Below, one piece after another: positions 44,448 through 55,381 of a DNA stretch of 64,000 nucleotides (position 1 is the stretch's first letter; each line of letters begins with the position of its first letter). The stretch is from NCBI GenBank assembly GCA_037176725.1, contig JAZBRS010000013.1, positions 8,187,001 to 8,251,000 of the forward strand, given 5' to 3'. Origin of the DNA: Posidonia oceanica. Its lineage: Eukaryota; Streptophyta; Magnoliopsida; Alismatales; Posidoniaceae. The notes beneath the pieces were generated by a model that had not been told where the DNA came from, did not search any database, and was given only the letters and a program-made list of their open reading frames with translations. Position numbers and translations under genes: made by a program.

Positions 44448-45235
44448 ACTGGGTTCCTCCGTATCTCAGGGATTTCTGAAGTGCTCAGGGTGTCTAATCT
44501 CGGCTTCAGGCAAGCATTTTCATTCTTAATCTAACTTAAGTCACTGTAAAACGTAAGACGCGCCAGAATCTAGCGTCTAACGTAAGACACGCAGAATCTA
44601 GTGTCTAACACTTCTGTGTTGGTTTTGCTGCTCCAAGGCTAAATTGGTCGATGCAAACACTGTCCAGTATTTTTATTCAATCCTCACAGACTTTTGGTAC
44701 ATCATTCTTGTCCTTTGACTGACTGGAACATCCAAACTTGGCAAATAGCAAGCAAAAATATACTGATTGGAGCTACAATGATCAGGCAAACACTTCAGTG
44801 TTGGACGCTGAAACAATAGCGTCCAACGTTAGACGCTAATACTAATGTGTCTAACACTTATGGATGGAAATCTGGTGTGTTGAACGCTGACCCTCTAGTG
44901 TTCAACGTTAGACGCTCTCCAGACTACGTCTAACACTTTAAGTTCCTGACAGCAATTTTCCCACTGATTTGGTGGGAGATTGCTTAATGAATGCAAATAC
45001 CAACCTTTTCAAAGGCATTTACAGACTCTATACTATCAGAGATCAAGGAATCACAATAATTTCCTTCTTCTTTTTTTTTGGATTTTTTTTTACTCTTTTT
45101 CTTTTGACTCTTTTTTTTCCACTAATAAAGGGAAAAGATTACAAGGTCTATGTAGATGTGGATTTGGGAGGTGTTTATGAAGATCACTGTGCTTCCACGT
45201 ACGTTGTCAACTTTGTTGTTATCGCCACTTATCAA
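44448..45235 (-). other. 5' leader of element C
   Basis: Contains motif clusters at 44940-44800 (with the near-palindrome AGCGTCCAACGTTAGACGCT at 44818-44837) and 44605-44545, and the A-rich tract (T-rich on +, 45060-45140) that corresponds to B 36480-36640. The leader is much shorter than in B, probably because D is inserted in it. TGGCGATAAC at 45227-45218, 8 bases from the D LTR end, could be a PBS but also aligns with B leader sequence near 36735. Confidence 0.55.
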
Positions 45236-46747
45236 TGGACGGACAAGGTGTCTGGGGAGATGATGATGATGTGGGTAGTCGGCTCACTGGATCGACGGCA
45301 GGGTGTCGTCCAGCGGCTTCCTCGTATTACGTGAGCGGATTCCTTTTCCTTCAAAACAACAAGTAATAGAAGATCTGGATGAGTTCATGTGTAGTAAATC
45401 GATCAAATAAGTAAGAAATAACATGAATAAATGCAACTAATACTAACCGGGGGTTGTTCCCCGCATGCATATGCCATGAATCTAATCTAAAGAATGCAAT
45501 AATGAAAATAAAGAGAATGGAAGATGATACTCCCTTCACCCTTGTGCTGTATGCAATGGGATGAGGAAGCGGAGGCACGGTTGGAGCTCCGGGAATCCTT
45601 GAGATCTCTGAGATTCAAGGTGGGATACAGTGATCTAGGGTTTCTGGATTGAAGGTGGAGGCTAGGGTTTCTCTCTTGGAAGATACTCTTTTGATAATGA
45701 ATTTTGCCTCCTTTTTTCGATAATGAATTTCAATCCCCGAGCACTGACTCACGGAGCCTTTTTATAGGTTCATGGGGCACGGGTGGCTTAGACCTAAGAA
45801 GGTTCTAGCAACTTCTAGAAGGAAACTGATATTTAGGACTAGTCGCCGCCTAGGCAGGCGACTAGCGTAAATATCTTCCAAAAAGATCATGGAAATGCTA
45901 GGGAAACACCGCGTGACCAGGTTAGCAGGGAGTCCACGTCAGACAGTCGCCTGTAACACAGGCGGCTAACTGTAGCACTAATCTAGCAACTAAAAGATTT
46001 GTTTCTGATTTCTAGGAGATAAATCCTGGATTGGTTTTTGATTTTTAGGAAGATAAATCACCGATTGAAAAATGTGTTTGAGAAAGATCTAAGTCTTAAT
46101 TTGGAAGCCACCTAGGATTTTCTAGATTTATTCCTTTCCTTAATTGATTATATGATTTTTATATGATATATCATATATTAAATACTTGAAGATCATGGAA
46201 ATATTGATAATGTAGAAAAAGCGTTATAATAATTTATAAAGCCTCCCCATGTATTATATTAATGTCTAGGATATTAATTATCAAGCTAGAGAGAGAGAGA
46301 GAAATTGCTAGTCGCCTGTCTCAAAGGTGCCTACACATTCCAGTCGTCCCTTTAAAAGGTGCCTGGACGTGTCGTTGCTATGGGAGGCAAGTAGCTAGGT
46401 CTTTTGCGTTTTTAGCCCTATCTTTTAAGTTAATCCAGAGAAACATGATAAAAGCCTGGAAAACCTCAGAAATCTCATGAAATCGTAAAAACATCTTCTT
46501 TAACTCAAATCTGCCATTGATCTGAGTAGGAAAAAGGGTACTCAAGGTACTCGGACTTGTCACGAGTCTGAGTACGCTAGCTATGCCACAGCTAACAGCC
46601 TTGAGTCAAGTAAAATCAAGCGATGCTTTAAACAAATCACGGAAAATCTGGAAAATGTGTTATTAAGCCTTAGTTGAGTGATATGGGGCACCTAGCTGGT
46701 TCCTATCCTCTAAGAACTCTCAAAAATGTGAAAATGGGATATCTACA
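45236..46747 (-). mobile_element. 3' LTR of element D (about 1.51 kb)
   Basis: Starts TGTAGATATCCCATTTTC at 46747, directly after the polypurine tract, and ends with CCA at about 45236 (end less certain). TATAAAAA box at 45766-45759. Upstream of it are AGTCGCC/GGCGACT motifs at 46306-46375, 45937-45975 and the 9-base-arm inverted repeat at 45839-45865 (centre CCTAGG). The hairpin CGGGG-AACAA-CCCCG is near 45450. No sequence similarity to the A/B LTR apart from the ends and general plan. Confidence 0.75.
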
Positions 46748-47643
46748 GATGCCCCTCCTTGGAGCTGATCTTGGAGCAAGATCGGTTCCAAGGTAAGAAC
46801 GATGTCCTATTGAGCATTTCCTGAAAAGGGGAGCTCTGTCTCAAACAATTTGCCGGTTGGGTAGCCAAAGGAAAGATAAAAAGAGGTTTAAACTGCCATC
46901 ATATTGGAGACTCAGGCATCGAGGGGTCAAGTCGGTTTCGGAACATGTGTCGCAGCCGATGTCAAGACCAGGTCAACCATGCAAGGGTGCTCTAACGGGG
47001 CAGGAACTAAGGAGGAAATCGTGGGGTTTTATCCCGACACGATCGAAAAGGAGTTTGGCATCTTGTTTGAGACTTCACTTGGATTGGAATTGATAAAAGG
47101 ATAGGTAGGAAGTAGGTTAGCTCTAGGAGAATCACATGTCCTAAGGATTTCTAACACTCTTGAAGGTTATTTGGCTCCATCCGTGCTCCACTTCCAATGA
47201 TATGAGAAAATGTATGGCTACATGATTCAAGCAAACAATGATAATGCAAGGTCAACGTATGATGCAATGAATGGTCCATATGCTAGGTTAGGCCGGCGGG
47301 GTACGGTTGGTCCCAAACCATAAGGACATATGCAAAATGAATGAATGCAATTTGTTGTGGTCAAGTGTTTTCTGTCCTCGAGTGTGACCGGTACTCTCAG
47401 GAAAGGATTGTCGTCCCTCAACTCGATTTGGCAAGTACAGAGGTTCTATGCATAGAGAACCGGGTGAGGGAGTGAACCCTTCACCTGCCAAACTGATGTT
47501 TCGTCTTTAGTCGCAGCAGTGGTGTCAGTGGACACAGTGTGAGCTTTGGGGTAGGGGCTCGTCCCTCGTCTTCGCTCTTCAGTTCGCAGTTAGGCAGAAT
47601 CATCCTTTATGAAGGGGACAAAGGATGGTCTGTCCTAATGTTC
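46748..47643 (-). other. Polypurine tract and 3' UTR of element D
   Basis: CCAAGGAGGGGCATC at 46762-46748 touches the LTR. The rest (46763-47643) has no minisatellite and no supported reading frame. Confidence 0.65.
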
Positions 47644-47772
47644 CAGTCGCCGCTAAGCTAGGTGCCCAGAATAGTCGCCTGTTGTAGGGGCGACGTGCAA
47701 TCTTCTAGCTAATTTGTCTCAAAATCCGATTTATCCTCCATTTTTCTCGATAGGAGGGGATAAAAGGAGGTC
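47644..47772 (+). promoter_or_regulatory. Promoter region of antisense alpha, element D
   Basis: AGTCGCCGCTAAGC, AGTCGCCTGTTG and GGGGCGACG at 47644-47692, followed by a weak TATA-like GATAAAAGG near 47758. Same arrangement as the A promoters but with the D motif. Confidence 0.45.
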
Positions 47773-49088
47773 GTGCTTGTCTTCCAGAGGTTATTCTGCA
47801 AAATTAATCCCCTCCCTTTGACCTTGAAGCTTCCTTCTTTCTCTTCTTCAACCTTTACCGTGGAGAGGGTGGTTGATATCCCCAACCACTTGATGCAAGC
47901 CATTCATAGAGATCAGGTATGTTTTCTCCTTCTCTTCTTTGTCCTTGTATGCTTTGCTTGTTTGTGGTCTTGTCCTTGAGTGTTTACTTGTGATAGGTTG
48001 TAGTAAACGTTACCGGATGTCCGAATTTCCATAACTCGTCCTGGTACTCTCTGCCTTGGGTATCTAGCATGATTGGCCAAGCAGAAAGCAATAAGCATCT
48101 CTTTGAATCCAATGGTTTCAACAAACTTTTGGATTTGATGCATGCCCCTCTACCTTGGCCCTTGTTGCATGCTTTGATGGCCTTTTGGAATGGCTCCTCT
48201 AACACCTTCAACTTTCCTCATGAGGAGACATTGATTTCTTGTGAGGAGGCTACTTCTTTACTTGGACTTGCGGCAGAATCTATTGAAACACCAGAAGATC
48301 GCTTCGCCATATCTGTGGAGACAGTAGATTCCCAGAAGATAGGTCGGTATTTGGCGAAGGATCAGGATGCTAGCAAGGCATTGGTGCATTCAAGGAGGCT
48401 GTTTCTTCAAGGCTTGTGGGAGATACTTAGCACTTGGCAACTTGCTGAAAACGAACTGAAGATGTGCTTGTTTGTAGCAGTTGGTGGCCTTGCACTGTTT
48501 GCTGATGAAAATTTCACATTGGATCTTCATCATGTGGACCTTCTCATGCTCATAGCGGCTCAGCCAGACTTGTATCTGACTCCTGCTGTGCTAGCATACA
48601 CCATGGAGGGGCTCTCGAGTGCATCTTGCTCAGGGAAGTTCTTTGGCTCTCCCATACTGCTGCACAGATGGTTCATGTCCCATTGTCGGTGCTATGCTGA
48701 TTTTGTCGGGTTGCCTTTTTATGACTGCGTATTCCACCTTGACTCTTTGTCCTTGCAGGATTTTGACTTCGTGCCAAAGCTGCCTGAGGCTTAAAAGGCA
48801 CGAGTGATGAATGCAGTTCACAGTTATCTCAAACTAGTCTTGGTGGGAGCCAAGGCCTTCGTGTTGTATCCAATTCAGCGTTGCCCTCGCCTATTAAAGC
48901 AAGAGCTTTCTGTTCAGCCTGGTTCAGTGCTATCTCCCCCAATCCATGCTCATTGAGAGGATGGCGACCGGGATGAGAGAATGGCTCTGGAGTACATCGT
49001 CCGTTGGGTCCACATTGGCAGGCGAGTGTCCCTGAGTGCGCCTCGTCTATCTGAAGCCTCTCAGGAGTACAGGAGTCAAGGTACCTGA
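47773..49088 (+). pseudogene. Antisense gene alpha of element D (PMD-like, two exons)
   Basis: Exon 1 ends at 47916 (GT donor) and exon 2 starts at 47997, phase 0 as in A and Y. The first in-frame ATG is 47893, but homology to alpha' (VERVVDIPNHL) extends upstream to about 47840, so the original start may be lost. Core features: PLPWPLLHALMAFWNGSSNTF, LISCEEATSLLGL, CLFVAVGGLALFADENFTLD and FFGSPILL. Stops at 48792-48794 and about 48957; the end is taken at the TGA 49086-49088. It lies on + while D's gag-pol is on -, between beta and the polypurine tract. Confidence 0.65.
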
Positions 49089-49822
49089 AGTGGTATGCCC
49101 GACTTCGCCCCACTCCCCGGAAGTACACCGAAGATAGGCTAGAGTTTCTGAAGATGCTTGGCCTTAGTCACATGAGCATAGCAATGTATGGTTGAGTTTA
49201 TTTTATAGTGTAATGGTTATGTTATGTTTTGGACATGAGTTAATAATGACATTTTTATTTTAAGTTTGGTTAAATTGGTTGTGCTTACTGTTGTGTTGGT
49301 GGGTTATTGGTGTCTGTATTAATGGTGGATAATTTGTTTTTAAATAAATAAGAAGAAAGAAAGAAAAAAGGGTTTGTCTGTTCTAGTCGCCGCTATTAGG
49401 GACGTCTAGCTCAGAGGCGGTTCGAATGAAGCGGGAAAGTTGTGCCTAATTTTACGGTGTTTATTATTATTGCTAATTTTGGATGGTTGTCGCCGCCATT
49501 CACGGTGGCAGATGCTGACGTGGCCTCCACCAGGGCGGTTCAAACTGAGGCGGGAAGTTGGCTTCCTGAGAAAGCCAAAGGGTTAGTCGTCGCATATCAC
49601 GGCGTCTAAACCGGTCGCTTCCATATTTGGCGACCAGGGCGCGAGTTCAGTAATAAAACCGAACCGTTGCCCCCCCTTTTGGCCTCAGACTCCTCTTCCT
49701 CCCTCTTTCTTCAGTGCCCGCGTCCTCCACCTTCCTCTCCGGCGTCTCGACAGTGGTCTCCAGCGTGGTGCGGCGATCTCCGGCGTGGTGAGCAGTGCAC
49801 TTGTTCTTTCTCCACATCCCCG
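49089..49822 (+). promoter_or_regulatory. Spacer and promoter region of antisense beta, element D
   Basis: 49089-49383 is AT-rich without features. 49384-49646 carries many AGTCGCC/GTCGCCGCC/GGCGACC motifs together with GGCGGTTC(A/G)AA repeats. A TATA-like AATAAAACC lies near 49651, then a C/T-rich leader to the ATG at 49823. Confidence 0.45.
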
Positions 49823-52800
49823 ATGGTTAGCGGCGGCAATGAGGGCGTCGCAGACGGCAGTGGCTCGGACGGCAGCAGTGGCTCATCTCGTTGGAGAAGG
49901 AGGTATTCTCCTCCTCTCCTCCTTGCTTCCTTTGCCCTGTGTGGTGTGGCCGGCGGTAGATGGCCGGAGAGGGAGGACGGCTGCAGTCAGTGGACGGTTT
50001 TTGTGAATGATTTTTGTTGGTTTTGAATGAAAAATTTCTTTTAAGGTTGTTGATTTGTTAGTTTTTTTCGTGAATGACAAATAAATCAGGGGACCAAATG
50101 AATTTTTTTGTGAATGATAGGAATGTGTGGAATGAATTCTTGCTGTGAATGAATGATAAAGGATATTTGTGTTTGAGTCTTATTGAATGAAGGAGAATAT
50201 TTCTGTGAATTTTTCTTGTAGGAAAAGAATTTTTATTGTTGAAATTTAAGGGGGGGTTATGTGAAAATTTTTCAGAAATTAGCAGATTTATTTTATTTAT
50301 TAATGATGGAATATGTGGAATTTATGGGATAATGGGTTAATAATAAAACTTGAGGGACTTTTATTATCATTTTATGCACATTTATTATTTCTGTATTTTT
50401 GTGAATTAGTTTGGGAATGGACGGAAATAATTAATTTTAGAATATTTTTGCTAATAATGCATAAGTAAATAACGTTGTGTAATTTTGGAGAATTGAATTC
50501 TCACCTAAATTTTAACTGAGAGAATTTAATTGTTAAATAAAAAGATGCTTAATGGATTAATGGGTGAATTAAATTTAGGAAAGAAAACTTGAATTATTAA
50601 TGATTATTAGGATAAATTCCTTAGAGAAGAATTAACTCATTAATTGAAGATTAAAGGACAAGTTCGCTTAAGGAAAATTGATTATTAGGATTGGTTGGTG
50701 GATTAATTAATGCAAGCTAAATAGTCGAATTTTTAAGATGGATTGGTGAAAAGAATTTCCTTAGTGTGGTATTTTCCCTCTTGTGGGTTGGTGGGGCCAT
50801 GAAAATTAGTGTTTGTAAAGTTTAATTAATTTCCTTCAATGTCGTATTTAATGGTTTACGTGCTTTTAATAGAGTTGGATATTTTAAGTGATATTTGAGG
50901 CAATGTTGTGAGTATTTAGTAGATAATTCAGAAAGGTTTAAGAGTTTTAAGTGTCTGAAGTGATTAATGGCTAGGTGTTTGATTAATGTTTTAAAGTGAT
51001 TAATTAATGTTTGAAAAGATTAATTAATGTTTGAGATGATTAATTAAAGTTTTGAAATGGTTAATTACTGTTTGGAATGATTAAGGTTTGAAATGTTTAA
51101 TTAATATTCGCGATGACTAATTAGGGTTTGAAATGGTTAATTAATGTTTGGAATGATTAATGAATATTCGAGATGGTTAATGTTTGAGATGATTTAATGT
51201 TTTGGAATGATCAAAGACCAATTAATGTTTATTTTGGCATGGACTAACCAAACTCTACTCGTGCCGTTGTTCCAGGGTCTCCGATGAGGAGGTTGAGACT
51301 GGGAGGGACGAGGCCGGTCCTTCTAATCCGGGGGCGAGCTCCTCTCGTCCTCGCAAGTTTCGGACGAGGCGTCCACGTGCACCGTCTCCTGCTAGGCGTC
51401 CACGTGCACCGTCTCCTGCTAGGACGGAGACGAGTGGCAGTGACGATAGCAGTCTCAGTCTGGGCGAGGTCCCTTGCTATCCTCCTCCTAGGAGAGCTAG
51501 GACAGCAATTGAGCTTGCGGAGCTAGGCTAGGTGAGATTAAGTTTATGTGTTTTAGTCCTTTATTAAGTTATTTTGCTTGTTTAAGGAGTTATTAATGTT
51601 ATTTTTCTATGTCAGATGCCATTGCCTAGCCGGGCTCGCTCCAGTTAGGAGGATCTTCATGAGACGTACACCCGTCTTCCAGACTTTCAGTGTGAGAGAT
51701 TGCCTCAGATGGGCTTTGGCCACTTTCTGGAGATCGTGTCTTTTGAGATCCATCTGGGATTGCTGGTCTCTTTTGCTGAGCGGTTCCACAGCGCTTCTGG
51801 CAGCTTCATCCTCCGTGTGGGTGAGATGATGATCACCCTGGTGGATGTGGTTAGGCTGGTAGGCCAAAGGGTAGACAGCAAGCCCGTGGTAGCTATGTGG
51901 CAGCATTGCTACGGCGCTGAGCTGGAGTCTTGCTCTGGGGTGCGACCTCCGCGCTCCGACCGTTACCACACTCGTGTCAACATCAGGTGGTTGAAGGAGC
52001 GTCTCGATGACCTCCTACTTGCTGATGTGGCGGCTCCAGGCGTAGCTGATCAGCAGCTGCGCATCTTCCTCTCCATCCTGCTCCACCGGCTGTTCTTTGG
52101 CACCTCCTCTCAGATGCTTCACGCCGATTTTGCCCTTCTCCTTCTTGATGTGGAGAGGATCGGTACGTACTCCTGGGGCTCGGCCGTGCTGGCCTACCTT
52201 ATCTCCTGCTTGGAGGCATTTTCCGCAGAACAGACCCGCTCTCTCTCTGGCTGCTTGCCCCTTTTCCAGGTTTGTGTTTAATTTGCTGTCTGTCTTTTCT
52301 GTTCACTTGCCTGTTTCTGATTAGAAACTGCTTCTTTACGTGACAGACTTGGATCTTTGAGCACTTTTTGTACCTGAGGCCTGGTGTTCCCGGGGATGGT
52401 CCCATCGAGTTCCCTCGAGCCAGACGGTGGATGGATGTGCAGCTGGCTCCTAAGAGACTCCGACCTGTTAGGCACTTAGGCCACTTTCTGTTGGAGGTCC
52501 TCCCCGAGGAGTGGGTAAGGTACTTAGTCTTTTCTTTTCTGTACAGTTTCTTGCTTGTATTTTGACTAAGCTGTGCTGCAGGTTGTCTGGAGACCCTATG
52601 CCGACGGTGGGCATGCTACTGACGAGCCCGTTGCACGTGGTTCCCTCCTGTTTCTTCGAGTGTGCTGGCTCTTCAACCTCTTCCTGTGCCGCTTTAGTCA
52701 GGTGGGCCGTGTTTTGAGGCAGTTCGGCCTCCGTCAGCTCATCCCGAGGTTTGGTCCTATAGCTCGTCCCCTTGGGTCGTCCAAAGGGGGTCAGCCTGAC

Positions 52801-54116
52801 ACTCCTCAGCTGTTTGCTACTCAGCTTGAGGATTGGCGCTCTGGTGGTACTGCTCCTCCTTCTGACGACTCAGCAGAGACCAAGGTGGCGTGGAGGACTT
52901 GGTTTGACACTACCTTTGCTCAGTTGATCGTCTTCCACCGCTCTCTCTTCTACAGCGAGTCCAACGTGCTGATGGGCATTGGCTTTCGTGCGAGCAGTAG
53001 TGTCAGTTCACTGCAGCGGGAGCTGGCGGCTGCCCATGGTAGTATCCAGGAGCTGGTAAGTAATTCTTTTGAGCTTTTCTTTTATTTATTGTTCCTTTGC
53101 TTATATGTCTTTCTTTGCTTGCACAGATGGCTACCTCTGAGGGTATGACGGAGGCAGTTAGGACTCAAGAGCAGCAGCATACTTCTAGGGTTGAGGAGCT
53201 GGTACGGGAGAGAGACGAGCTATTGTCCCGACTAATACGAGTGACCTTTGCCCATTTCTTTTACTTATTTACCTCTGTTCTTGCTATTTAACTGATACTA
53301 TCTACTTTAGTGTAGGCTGAGGGTGCCTCGACTAGTGCAGAGCCTCCTCCTCCTCCTGCTACGGAGCCGGCTGCTTCTCGCTTTGGGGGCATGCTCACTG
53401 AGGACGCTCGGGCTCGCGAATCGGAGGTACCTCTGTCTCTTTTCTAGCTTTAAGTATATGTCTTGTTAGCTTATTTAATTCTTCCTTGCAGATCCAAGCC
53501 ATGATGGACATGATTCACACCCCTCCTTCCACTAGGCCCACGCAGAGTAAGCTTGATGACGCTTTGGGGCGTGCTGATGAGTTGCAGGAGCGCCTTAGTC
53601 AGTTGGAGCGAGAGTGTGAGAGCCGCAATCAGGAGTTTGAGGCTCGTGTTGCTATATCTGAGATGGAGATAGCCAGGGCACGTCTTGAGGCAGACTCCAC
53701 AAGAAGGGTAACTCCTTTTCTAATGGAGCACATTTGATTACTGCTAGCCTTCTTACTTAGTTATTCTAACTCTAGGACTGTTGTCTTCTTTACTGCAGCT
53801 GAGCGTTGGTCGTAGCCAGCGGATATAGGAGTTGGAGGCACAGTTGGCGCAGACTCAGGCGACAGTTGATGCGGTTCTTCCTGACATTGACATTCCTGGT
53901 CTGGTTGGTGCAGCCCCGTCAGTGTCAGTGCACTCTAGAGTTCTGTCAGTTGAGCAGATTGCGAGAGCGCAGTCCTCCCCTCATCTTGGGCTACTGCGTT
54001 CTCTACTGAGGGGGTCTCGGGAGAGGAGCCAGAGTGAGGCAACATCTTCAGTTGCACAACCTACGTCGAGGCCTCCAGATGGTGGACGTGAGGGTAGCGG
54101 CGAGTCTGGTCGCTGA
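49823..54116 (+). pseudogene. Antisense gene beta of element D (PMD-like core and coiled coil, nine exons)
   Basis: Exons 49823-49902, 51276-51531, 51616-52269, 52347-52514, 52582-53055, 53127-53240, 53316-53426, 53492-53707 and 53799-54116; all GT-AG, phases agree, about 797 codons. From exon 3 on, every exon is a multiple of three. Exons 1-2: Gly/Ser then an Arg/Pro region with a duplicated 27-base unit. Exon 3: MGFGHFLEIV ... GEMMITLVDVVRLVGQ, PMD-like. Exon 4: IFEHFLYLRP. Exon 5: VVWRPYADGG and LIVFHRSLF. Exons 6-9: coiled coil and a Ser/Arg tail. In-frame TAG at 51529-51531, 51646-51648 and 53826-53828. Exon-by-exon homologue of A 11575-14774. Confidence 0.72.
50940..51240 (+). repeat. 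AT-rich short tandem repeat in intron 1 of beta, element D
   Basis: About a dozen degenerate units of roughly 20-25 bases with the core GATTAATTAATGTTTGAAAT. It lies in the 1,373-base intron 49903-51275; the rest of that intron is AT-rich without recognised features. Confidence 0.7.
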
Positions 54117-55381
54117 GCTTGTTCTTTTTTGTTTCTAGCAGAATATGTCAATGTAAAGTGAAAACATTTATATGATGAAATGTTTCTTTTGTTTAACTGC
54201 ACACTCTTGCATTTTTGTTAATAATCAAAAGACATACCTTTCTTGACAAAAGGAATTGGCTAAGTTATTTTATTTTAAAGAAAGACATTGCAATGCATGT
54301 TGATGAATGATAGTTTTTAAATGCATGTTACTGGTTTGAAATTGGATGGAGGGAATTAATTTCTGACCTCAGCTAAAGAGATGGAAAATCAGAGCCTAGT
54401 GGACGTCGATTGTGAGTCATCCGTGGATGTTCTAAAGATTGTTGCCTAAGCAATGTCTTTGTTGAGAGAACGCACTCAAGCCGTGAGATACACTTGAGTA
54501 GGACGTTAACTCCGAATCTGGGTGAGTTGATTGTTGCATCATTGGCCAGATTAATTCCAGTTTTCCTACTTACTAGGTTTTCACTTGTATGTAGGGTGAA
54601 TGGTTTTCTTTGGTTTTCTAATTTTTTTGGATTTTGGGTTTTCTAATTTTTTTGGATTTTTAATTTCTCTAATGGGGAAAGATGAGTACCTACTCTAAGT
54701 GTTTGCCTTGGGGTCTGTTTTAACCAAATGAGTGGGCCCTACATTCGTGGGCATGTCTCTTGTGCCATGCCTGCACCTTTTAGAGACTTTGGTCCACACA
54801 TTAGTCCTTATTTGGGTTGCTATTCCCTTGGCCTTTTCAGTCCTTGATTATCCAGGGTTGCTTACTCCTTGCCTGTCAGTGGGAATGGGATGGGGGAGGT
54901 TTCGAGATGTAGTAAACTCTCGGTGTTGGCTTAGGTCTTGGATTCCACTTGCCTTTCTTTGGTCCTTAATGCGTCTTTCTAAGATTTATGCTTTAGACAT
55001 ATAGACAGCTTTTGCCATGTTCCTTTTCAGCTCTTTGGACAGCTCTTTGCTGACCTCTTTCAATTGGACAGTTTCTCTTACTGTCTCATTTCATTTGTTC
55101 CTCACTTGGACAGCTTCTTTGCTGCCTTCTTTCCCTTTTGTTTGGGCAGTTTTTGCTACCATCTTTTCTGGATGCTTTCTAAGTTATTTGGCGAGCGGTT
55201 CGTACCATAAGCCTCTACTCTGAGCCTACCTTTCCCTTACCTCTCCGTGCAGTGTGTATGTGGAGACAAGTCAAGGCATGGGTCCCCCCAGCTGTTCCTC
55301 TTCTTATTGGCTTTGGGAATCTCTCCCCTTTTCCAGCTTGATGTTAGGCCCTAGGTCTTTTCAATGACATAAGCATGCTAG
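54117..55381 (-). other. Conserved noncoding region after pol, element D
   Basis: Four hairpins at 55160-55037, a T-rich GGATTTT array at 54605-54670, and a diverged form of the conserved block at 54380-54500. No supported frame. Convergent ends of pol (55382) and beta (54116) flank it. Confidence 0.6.

Larger units (their letters stand above)
39302..45235 (-). mobile_element. Element C: gag-only (TR-GAG-like) Tat derivative
   Basis: Minus strand: leader 45235-44448, gag with a repeat-rich tail 44447-42273, the boundary hairpins, then a direct jump to the last 50 or so codons of integrase (about 42100-41940) and the 3' noncoding region. Proteases, G-patch, RT, both RNases H and the integrase core are absent. 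Such elements move only with proteins supplied by relatives. Antisense alpha/beta genes are also absent: the noncoding region goes straight into the 41-base minisatellite. Confidence 0.75.

Noticed and set aside
49667..50026. Separate 119-codon gene on +
   Set aside because: Overlaps the leader and first exon of antisense beta in D; the phase of 49823-49902 joins correctly to 51276, which the longer frame does not explain.
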